Shown here: positions 8,576 to 14,344 of the stretch, one piece after another
Position numbering within the stretch: the stretch's first letter is position 1
How the letters are laid out: the number at the start of each line of letters is the position of its first letter
Source of the DNA: Davidsoniella eucalypti
Taxonomy: Eukaryota; Ascomycota; Sordariomycetes; Microascales; Ceratocystidaceae
NCBI GenBank assembly: GCA_004009845.1
Contig: RMBW01000297.1
Span: 1 to 14,344, forward strand
Length of the DNA: 14,344 bases
Direction: 5' to 3'
Program-made: the position numbers and the translations under genes
The notes under the pieces: generated by a model
What the model saw: only the letters and a program-made list of their open reading frames with translations
The model's database searches: none
What the model was told of the DNA's origin: nothing

Positions 8576-9505
8576 TTTCGTCGGCTGGCATGTCCTGGTC
8601 CCTTCTTGAAAGGGCGTCTGGTACGATTTGCTCGGTGCCTGGGCGGTGGCGCAGGCAGAAGCTAAAGTCAGAGAGCTCATATCCCCAGCGACGCTGTCTC
8701 TCGGCAAGCGTTCTCTTGGTGCGAAAGTACTCCAGATTGCGGTGGTCAGTCCACACCACAAAGTCAACCCCTAGGAGGAAATGGCGCCATTCTCGAATGG
8801 ACCAGTAAATAGCCAACATCTCCTTGTCGTGAATCGGGTAATTGGCTTCCGGGGGAGTAAGTTTGCGCGAGAGGAAGGCGATGGGGTGCATAAGGCCATC
8901 ATCGCCTCGCTGGGATAATTCTGCTCCTAAGGCGTAACCAGACGAGTCGGCGGTCAGTACAGTTTCTTTCAGGGGGTCAAAAGGAGTCAGAACAGGGGGA
9001 GTAAGGAAGGCTTTCTTAACTTCGGCAAAAGAGTGAGCGCAGGCATCAGACCATACGAAAGGGGTGTCCTTCTTGGTTAACCCTACCAGAGGCGCCATTA
9101 ATTCTGACAGTCGAGGCACAAAATCTCTGTAGAAATTCACGAAGCCAATAAACCCGCGTAAACCTTTCAATGTCGTAGGTGGTTTCCATTCACGAATCGC
9201 TAGGGTTTTCTCGGGGTCAGCCTTGATACCAATACCTGGGCCGACTATGAATCCGAGGAACTTAATCTCCTTAGCCAGAAAGTGACACTTGCGCAAGTCG
9301 AGTTGCAGGCCGGCGAGATCGAGTGCATGGACAATTTCGAGCACTAACTTCCTGTGCTCTTCCTCAGTACCACTGGAGTAAATGTCCACGTCGTCAATGT
9401 AGGCGCTGCAGCTGATGCCTAGCCATTTCCGAAGGACCGAGTTGATGTAGCGTTGGAAAGCGGCAGGGGCATTGGTCAGACCGAAAGGGATCACGTTCCA
9501 TTCGA
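8565..9505 (-). pseudogene. pol: RT catalytic core, connection and RNase H
   Basis: Begins in the middle of the reverse transcriptase, at FEWNV-IPFGLTNAPAAFQRYIN, then SAYIDDVDIYSS with the catalytic YIDD, then the thumb (KCHFLAKEIKFLGFIVG and FIGFVNFYRDFVP). The RNase H follows with its four acidic residues: TADSSGYALGAELSQ (Asp), HDKEMLAI (Glu), TDHRNLEYF (Asp) and VPDALSRR (Asp). The first RNase H block reads TADSS where TDAS is usual, a mild change. The frame is open to 8565, where the A run in GACGAAAAAGGAC moves the true continuation into another frame. All core motifs are intact. Confidence 0.93.
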
Positions 9506-9510
9506 AGGCC

Positions 9511-10130
9511 CTAGGGGAGTCCGAAAGCGGTTAACTCCTCATAGCCAGGGGCTATACGAATGCGATGGAACGCAGCAATGACATCTACCTTGGACACCCA
9601 CTTGGCTTCCGAAATTTGCCGCAGGGTGTCATGGATAAGGGGTAAGGGGTATGAGTCCTTTTTGGAAATAGCGTTGACTGCGCGGTAGTCTACGCAGAAA
9701 CGAATTCCACCTCCAGGTTTCTTTACAAATAGCACTGGAGAGCCCACTTCAGACTTTGTGTCCTTTATCCATTTAGTAGCCAGTAGTTCCGTCAGCGTCT
9801 TCTGCATCACCAACAACTCTGCGCGAGACAACGGGTACAGCGATTGTATAGGTAACGTCTTTCCCTCCAGCAGCTCGATCTTCAAGTCCACTCCAGGCCG
9901 GTGCGGCGGGAGGTCCTTGGACGCTTTTGCCTCGAAGGCAGAGGCTACGGGTCTTAACCATTCAGGCAGTGGAGGTCTCTCCTGTTCCTTTTGCGCTAAT
10001 GCTCTGTTGACGTCCTCTAGTGTAATCCGGTAGATGGCGAGGTCGTCGTCGTTGTCGCAGAGCTTGTGGAATTCGTCAGGTGTCAGTTCTTCGGCCGTAG
10101 GGACTTCAATTGTCCGGAACGAGGGTGCAA
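9511..10130 (-). pseudogene. pol: reverse transcriptase, N-terminal half
   Basis: Fingers and first palm of the Ty3/gypsy RT. Visible are the entry block DLPPHRPGVDLKIELLEGK, then TELLATKWIKDTKSEVGSPV, VLFVKKPGGGIRFCVDYRAVN and VSKVDVIAAFHRIRIAPGYE, which holds the first catalytic Asp. The frame ends at a stop at 9511 after LTAFGLP. In the next frame the expected FRTPLG appears, and FEWNV comes in a further frame, so two single-base losses lie within about 15 bp (roughly 9503-9520, in T and G runs). Between the protease and the RT the region TAEELTPDEFHKLCDNDDDLAIY is a linker. Confidence 0.92.
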
Positions 10131-10517
10131 GTGCACGTCGTGGTTGATGAGCCAGCGTTGACCGAGTATCAGGTCTTCGGTCTGGCCGGGGACGACGTAG
10201 GCCCATATGTCCTCGTGGTGGTCGGGCAAGTGTAGTGTGAACTGGGCGATTTGGGTGATGACGGGAGGACTGGTTTGCGATGCAGCGAGGGATACCTTAC
10301 GAGGTTCGATGGGTAAAGTCTTCGTGGCGTAGGCGAGTAGGCGCGGGGGCACGACGGCGAGGCAGAGACAGCCACTGTCGACGAGAGCCTTCGTAGAAAA
10401 GTATTCATAGATAAATCTAGATACGTTCCCTTAGCTCCCATCTCTAATCTAACTATCTGTTCGCCTTCCATCGTATCCTCCTTACCAGGGCGCGACTTGT
10501 CCTGGTCACCTAAAAAT
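10125..10517 (-). pseudogene. pol: aspartic protease
   Basis: Protease that matures the gag-pol polyprotein. ALVDSGC carries the Asp-Ser-Gly active site (about 10383-10400 on the sense strand) followed by a hydrophobic stretch; DLILGQRWL further on is the usual Leu-Gly flap-side block of Ty3/gypsy proteases. The N-terminal portion (MEGEQIVRLEMGAKG, from 10471) is in a different frame; the switch lies near the CCC run at 10428-10430. At the other end the frame changes to RT near 10120-10130. The region is open from the gag stop onward, so pol translation needs a frame change at the gag end. Confidence 0.85.
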
Positions 10518-12416
10518 CCATCAAATCATCCTCATCAGTGGCCGGGCGGTGCGTGTTGGTAGAGGCCACCACGGCGGTGCTTTCGGACGAGGGCAGCAGG
10601 CGATCCATCATCAGGTGGTCCGTTTTCGCAAGTTCTTCACGTACCGCGGGGCGGACTTCATCGCGTATGGCCGTCTTCACAGCGCTGTTGATTGCGTTGA
10701 CCAGCACCTTGTTGTCTTAGGTCCTTGTAGAGTTCGACGCGAGGGACATTGATTGGCGATATGTCCGGGCTGCGAGCAGATGAAACAAATTCCTTCTCGT
10801 AGCATGCGACTGCGTTCAGTAGGGTTGAGACGTGGCCTGTCATTACGGGGTTGCTGCGTTTGACGAGGAGCATTGCTTCGTGAGGGGGGCTCGGCACGCG
10901 CTCTCCAGTTGTCGCTGTCTCGGTATTGGGTAGGACGCGAGGTCTTCTTCGTGTAAGGACCGTAGTAATCATGGTGGCGGCTGAAATGGTCGAGCAGGCT
11001 CTCAGTGACTTCCCTGTAAGTAGGCAGGCTCCAGAGGATGGTGGTTTTGACCACTAGCTCTTCCCGTGTGGCGCGACGTAGGAGGTCGATGAGCATGTCG
11101 TCGTCTTGCATACCTGCGGCCAGAGCTAACCCTTCGAAACGGTTGAAGAAGTCGAGGAATGATTCGTGGGACTCCTGGCGGGCACCAAAGAAAGCAGTGC
11201 GGGCTTGCGACTTACGGGCACGGCTGCGGAACATGAGGTCGAGTTTGTCTAGCAGCTTGTCGTATGAGCCTGGCTGGTCGCTAATGGAGACGAAGAATTC
11301 GTTGAGTTTGGCGCGTGTGTCGGTGCCCAGTCGGCTGAACAGGTAAGCAGTTCGGGCTAGCTCGTCGCCTATGGCTCGGCCGTCGATTCGCATCTTGAAG
11401 ATTGCTAAGGTTCGCCAGTTTTCGTATTCCGCGTGGGTGCCTCCAAATTCGATTAAGTGAGGCTGAGATGGGCGGACGCGGCTACGGGATCTCGAACGTC
11501 TTCGGGTAGTGACGGCAGTAGTTGGGACAGGAGGCATGGCGGGAGCAGTAGGTTCAGTATGGTTGCCTATGACCAATTGGGACAGTAGCGAGACAGTGTC
11601 CTTCAGTTCCCTAAGTTCGTTGAGCAGTGCATTGTCGGCAGGCTGAGGAGCGCGTGAATGGGCAGGGCCAGGAGAACGCGTCGGCTGACGGCCACGGGAT
11701 GGAGGACGCGGACGCGTGGCGGACAGACATTCCCATGCTTTCGGCCAGACGGGCCAAGTCAGAGTCGGGGGAAGGGTGCTGGCTGACGGAGGGCGACGAC
11801 GAGAATGGGTATCTACACCAGGGGCAAAGTGGGATAGGCTTCGAACAGAGGCAGCACGACTAATGGCACGGGTGTGAGTGGTCTCGTACGAGATTAGTTC
11901 CTCAGCTTCATATGCAGCAGCTCTTGGAGCGACTAGAGGAGCGCGGGAAGAGTGCACGGGGTTACCATCCTTATCACGCGGGGGAGAGCGTGGGATGCCG
12001 ATGAAACAGGAGGAGAGGAGACGTGAGGATACGTGAGCACGAGCACGCGCTTCGCGGATTACGCGGTTACCACAGGCGACGTGGCCAACAAAGTCACCGG
12101 TGAAGGAGAGGTGGCCCAAGTTATCGTGAAAGTGTTCCTTATGGGCGAGGACGTCGCGTGTGGAAGGGCAAAAGCCAAGGAGGGAGGCCAGACGGGCGCG
12201 CTCCTTGCGCTTGAATAGTGCGAGGTAACACCAGCCGGGTTCGCGCCAGGCGCGCTTCGTAGGTAGGTCAAGGGCGGACAAGATGTAGCCCTCAGCCGAT
12301 TCCTGGTTGGGTTTCAGGGTGAAAACACGCGCTAGGGCAAGGTTATGCCAGGTGTGGTAGACGCAGCGGGTTAGGGTAGCAAGGAGACCCCAGAACAGAA
12401 ATAGCAAGCCAGACAT
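10510..12416 (-). pseudogene. gag (capsid/nucleocapsid), with a frame change near its end
   Basis: Structural polyprotein that packages the element RNA. The first ATG in the long sense-strand frame is at 12416-12414; upstream the frame is open to the PBS but has no ATG. From that ATG about 579 codons run to 10677. The N-terminus is hydrophobic (SGLLFLFWGLL), then Pro/Arg-rich; ELRELKDTVSLLSQLVIGN could be a coiled coil. A basic block (RRRSRSRSRVR) leads into the capsid-like HLIEFGGTHAEYENWRTLAI. Near the end CFICSQPGHIANQC is a CCHC knuckle. A one-base change near 10715-10725 then shifts to the frame of the acidic tail, which ends DDLMDF at the 10510-10512 stop. The N-terminal 250 residues look unlike gag, so initiation at a later ATG is possible. 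Confidence 0.82.
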
Positions 12417-12442
12417 GGTGACTTGGACGTGTGCGAGAAGCG

Positions 12443-12673
12443 GGCGAGCGGACGGATAAGGCAGGTGCAATAGGGCAAGCAAACGGCTTGGACCAAAGGG
12501 AGAAATCAAGCGGTCGGCTTGTACAGGAAAAGTGGCAAGCGGGCGGCTTGGACAGGAAAGAGAGGCAAGCGGACGGCTTGGACAACAGAGAGGGCAAGCG
12601 GACGGCTTGGACGGAAGAGAGGGCAAGCAGACGGCTTGGACAGAAAAGAGGGCAAGCAGACGGCTTGGACAAC
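12443..12673 (-). repeat. Tandem 29-31-bp repeats forming a hairpin array in the leader
   Basis: Seven units plus one degenerate unit (12443-12472) between the PBS and gag. Each of the seven carries CAAGC, five variable bases, then GCTTG, a 5-bp stem with a 5-nt loop. Stems start at 12476, 12507, 12536, 12566, 12595, 12624 and 12653. Loops on the plus strand are AAACG, GGTCG, GGGCG, GGACG, GGACG, AGACG and AGACG. The stem is unchanged in all seven. The period is mostly 29, so repeat translation rotates through the frames; I regard it as non-coding RNA leader. Confidence 0.88.
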
Positions 12674-12687
12674 AAAACTTAAGAGTT

Positions 12688-12698
12688 ATCGGTCTCAA
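12688..12698 (-). promoter_or_regulatory. Primer-binding site, complementary to the element's own RNA 5' end
   Basis: Sense-strand TTGAGACCGAT, two bases inside the 5' LTR. It does not start with TGG, so it does not match a tRNA 3' CCA end. It is the exact reverse complement of 11 bases in the LTR (12754-12764), with mismatches on both sides. This is the arrangement of the self-primed Tf1/sushi elements, where the first 11 nt of the RNA are cleaved off and prime minus-strand DNA. Confidence 0.8.
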
Positions 12699-12706
12699 AA
12701 TGAGAC
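12692..12706. other. 6-bp inverted repeat spanning the LTR/PBS junction
   Basis: GTCTCA (12692-12697), three A, TGAGAC (12701-12706). In RNA the last six bases of U5 could pair with most of the PBS, in competition with the self-primer. Extra pairing near U5 has been described for Tf1; a regulatory role here is inference. Confidence 0.6.
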
Positions 12707-12879
12707 GATATACGAGGATTTGCGAGGAAAAATGGTCGTAAAGATGAATTGAATTGAGACCGATGAGGGAGAAAGAGAAACTAAGACTAAACTACGAGGG
12801 AATCGGTCCCTATTTATGTCAAAGTCAAGTAGGGCCAAGGCATGACTTGGCCAATACTGATGGGCCTTAGACCCTTACA
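12701..12879 (-). repeat. 5' LTR of the Ty3/gypsy element (179 bp)
   Basis: Identical by eye to 6405-6583. In sense orientation it starts TGTAAGGG and ends GTCTCA. Taking the self-primer as the RNA start, U3 is about 115 bp (12765-12879) and R plus U5 about 64 bp. It serves as promoter for the element. Confidence 0.95.
12754..12817 (-). promoter_or_regulatory. LTR core promoter: TATA-like box, CT-rich tract and inferred RNA start
   Basis: Sense ATAAATA at 12817-12811, then a CT-rich stretch (TTTCTCTTTCTCCCTC) ending at CA, with ATCGGTCTCAA at 12764-12754. The spacing from TATA to the A at 12764 is 53 bp, within the range of filamentous fungal promoters. The solo LTR shows the same layout at 54 bp. 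The start site is inferred from complementarity to the PBS. Confidence 0.65.
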
Positions 12880-13441
12880 GTCTCGCTGCAGCCCTTGATC
12901 TGACGTTATTTTCCGTGAGGTCCAACCTCAATGGGCTTTCATCTTCCGTCATAGTTAACCAAGTCACGTATGCTTGGGGGAAGGAATCTTGCACCACCGA
13001 TAAGCATCAGCGTGGTGCTCTGTGTAGTCTTAACAGAGGGGCTTGGACTTCGCGCGGGTCACACTTCTGCCACCTTCATGAGGCACTGGGGCCGCAGCTT
13101 GCGGATTTGTAAGGGGCGTCGCTTCGGTAGCTTGCGCCGGTTTAGTTGTTGAGGTGGTTGTAGTCCCTTGGAGGCGCAGTGGTAGCGGTCTCCGCAGGTG
13201 AGGGGTCGTGGCGTCAGTGACAGCCTTTGCCGGCTCAAGTGACGGAAGAGGCAGGAGCCTTCTTCTTCTTCTTGTCTTCTTTTTGTTGTTATTATCGATG
13301 TCTGCCTTCTTCGCAGCGCTGTGTGATTTTGGGTGGCCTTGACACAGGAAGAACAGCCTTGGATGAGCAACTACGTCGCGGGGGCGCAGCTTCAATCGCT
13401 CTTTGGCTTGGTAGCGGCGACGGCGTGTCTGGAATGTCCAT
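12880..13441 (-). pseudogene. LINE ORF1, N-terminal part (minus-strand copy)
   Basis: The portion of LINE ORF1 on the far side of the LTR element. A candidate start is the ATG read from 13441 in the context GGACCATGGAC, giving MDIPDTPSPLPSQRAIE. Text then continues in other frames: a Lys/Arg run (KKKTRRRRR), a Thr/Pro/Ala-rich stretch (13030-13533 frame), LMLIGGARFLPPS, and finally ESPLRLDLTENNVRSRAAAR next to the LTR. If the LTR element and one GAGAC are removed, this last frame runs straight into QPSAPALNKTTWLAK at 6404 and below, supporting one ORF1. No defined domain is visible in this half, and the start is uncertain. Confidence 0.5.
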
Positions 13442-13924
13442 GGTCCGCCAGTTCCTGAGCAATCAGCAGCTGAAGGTCTGAATTTAGGGTTTAAAGAGAC
13501 CCAGAGTTGAGGCCCCACGCATAATTCTGCCACAGCGGCGGCAATGAGGGCGTCCTGTGTTGTCAGGACCGACCCAGCGTGAAGCTTTCAGGCCCTTAGC
13601 CTCTGGAATTTTTTAGGGGGACTGGAGGGAGCTTGGTAGCTCTACCTCCTGACACGTTTAACGGTGGTTTTTGTGTTGGTTGGGGTTAAGGGTTCAGTCC
13701 CGTGATTGGAGTGGGGACAAGGCAGAGAGAGTCTGACGAAATTTTGAGAAGCGGGGTCTCCCATACAAATATCGTCGACTTCCATCGACACAGCACCGCG
13801 AGTGTTGGTCGCCCATGGTGCATCCAGTATCAAAATGATCGACTGATGGCGCGTAATTTTAAGGTAGATTGAGATGATTTGGGTCAGAAATGGTTTGAAA
13901 GGTACCACTTGTGGAAAAGTATGT
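13442..13924. other. Unassigned stretch, possibly LINE 5' UTR plus unknown repeat
   Basis: About 480 bp without a convincing gene. The part next to ORF1 would be the LINE 5' UTR if the ORF1 start at 13441 is right. Small open frames on both strands show no known motif. I cannot place the LINE 5' boundary, and I find neither a target duplication nor LTR termini here. Confidence 0.4.
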
Positions 13925-14344
13925 AGGAAGGTTGATCCTTTTTGGTAAGTGGTTAGGGGAGCCAGGGTTTTCGGAGATGCGAGGGACAAAGTCCTGTAAA
14001 AGTTGACAAAGCCTGTGAAGCGGCGTAACTCTGTCAGAGTGTAGGGACGTTCCAGTTGCGAAATGGCTTCGGACTTGTCCGGGTCTGCAACGGATGCCTA
14101 GGCTGGGCCACCAGGAATCCGAGAACTTATTTCCTTGGCTGCGAATTGGCATTTCCTGATGTCGACTGGAGGTCTGCTTTGTCCAGGGCGGATATAATTC
14201 CAGGACTAGTTTGCGGTGGTCTTCAAGGGACCCGCTGGAATAGATACAGACGTCGTCGATATAGGCGTCACAGTTGATACCATGCCATTTGTCCAGCACT
14301 ACGTTGATGCGGGCGTTGGAAGGCAGCTGGGGCGTTGGTAAGCC
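13925..14344 (-). pseudogene. Divergent Ty3/gypsy RT fragment, cut by the window end
   Basis: Part of a second gypsy pol gene. On the minus strand, from the window end, it reads LTNAPAAFQ, then GINCDAYIDDVCIYSSGSLEDHRKLVLE with the YIDD active site. In shifted frames come CQFAAKEI, LTELRRFTGFVNFYR and DFVPRISE. These align in order with the RT of the full element (SAYIDDVDIYSS, RKLVLE, FIGFVNFYRDFVP) but differ at many residues, so it belongs to another, older family. Several frameshifts and stops are present. Similarity fades around 13925, after a block like LTKK, where the fragment seems to have been cut, possibly by the LINE. Confidence 0.8.

Larger units (their letters stand above)
6405..12879 (-). 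mobile_element. Ty3/gypsy LTR retrotransposon, Tf1/sushi type with chromodomain
   Basis: Complete-length element of 6475 bp, sense strand minus. Order in the sense direction: 5' LTR (12701-12879), PBS (12688-12698), repeat-hairpin leader, gag, protease, RT, RNase H, integrase with GPY/F-like module and chromodomain, polypurine tract (6588-6597), 3' LTR (6405-6583). The LTRs are 179 bp each and identical by eye, which indicates recent insertion. RT before integrase defines Ty3/gypsy; chromodomain plus fold-back primer fits the Tf1/sushi group (fungal relatives include MAGGY). Outer flanks are GAGAC and GGAC in sense orientation, read as a 5-bp duplication with one base lost. Pol and the gag end carry about eight frame changes. 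Confidence 0.95.

Noticed and set aside
10505..10515. Canonical -1 ribosomal frameshift heptamer at the gag end
   Set aside because: In the gag frame the bases are T TTT TAG, which does not fit X-XXY-YYZ; only a one-tRNA slip or a missing T would work.
12474..12673. CRISPR-like array of 29-bp repeats
   Set aside because: Units abut directly with no unique spacers, the context is a eukaryotic retrotransposon, and there are no cas genes.
12680..12700. tRNA-type primer-binding site
   Set aside because: The sequence next to the 5' LTR begins TTTTGAGACC, not TGG, so it does not pair with a tRNA CCA end; self-complementarity explains it better.
12431..12752. Plus-strand open frames encoding repetitive Gly-Arg-Leu-Gln text
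   Set aside because: They are antisense translations of the leader repeats; the period of 29 rotates frames and no frame is preferred.
13227..13481. Plus-strand open frame with a Phe/Leu-rich start
   Set aside because: It is antisense to the Lys/Arg-rich ORF1 stretch and has no motif of its own.
13675..13705. tRNA T-arm-like word (GGGTTCAGTCCC)
   Set aside because: No A box, anticodon arm or acceptor pairing is visible around it.

Overview
The window is a nest of retrotransposons, most likely from a filamentous ascomycete. The evidence is a Tad/I-like LINE carrying an RNase H domain, a Ty3/gypsy element of the self-priming Tf1/sushi type with a C-terminal chromodomain, and a TATA box followed by a CT-rich stretch and a CA start site in its LTR. 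I see no host gene, tRNA, rRNA or CRISPR. Species-level assignment is not possible from what I can read.

Layout. (1) Bases 1-4415 hold a plus-strand LINE: ORF2 with AP-type endonuclease, reverse transcriptase, RNase H and a C-terminal Cys/His finger, ending in a T-rich 3' UTR and a poly(A) tail at about 4394-4415. A second, 5'-truncated copy of the same LINE (1985-2444) sits inside its RT domain, between 13-bp target duplications. (2) Bases 4416-6404 are a minus-strand copy of the same LINE, giving a ~1.5-kb inverted repeat with 1-1530. Its endonuclease domain is split by a 174-bp solo LTR (5291-5464) with a perfect 5-bp duplication, GAGAC. (3) Bases 6405-12879 are a complete-length 6475-bp Ty3/gypsy LTR retrotransposon on the minus strand. 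Its two 179-bp LTRs are identical by eye. In sense order it runs 5' LTR, self-priming PBS, leader with seven small hairpins, gag, protease, RT, RNase H, integrase with chromodomain, polypurine tract, 3' LTR. It interrupts ORF1 of the minus-strand LINE: collapsing the element and a GAGAC duplication (one side has lost a base) joins the flanks in frame. (4) Bases 12880-13441 are the rest of LINE ORF1, about 13442-13925 is an unassigned stretch (perhaps LINE 5' UTR), and about 13925-14344 is a second, more divergent and more decayed Ty3/gypsy RT fragment running off the window.

Relative order by nesting: the gypsy fragment and minus-strand LINE are the base layer; the solo LTR, the full LTR element and the plus-strand LINE entered the minus-strand LINE; the truncated LINE then entered the plus-strand LINE. 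Coding capacity is broken almost everywhere by 1-2 base indels and rarely by substitutions. In the LTR element this contrasts with its identical LTRs, so sequencing or assembly indels should be considered.

The most interesting signals are non-coding and lie in the LTR element. The first is an exact 11-nt complementarity between the inferred 5' end of its RNA and its primer-binding site, which implies tRNA-independent self-priming. The second is a leader array of seven hairpins whose stems are invariant while their loops vary.
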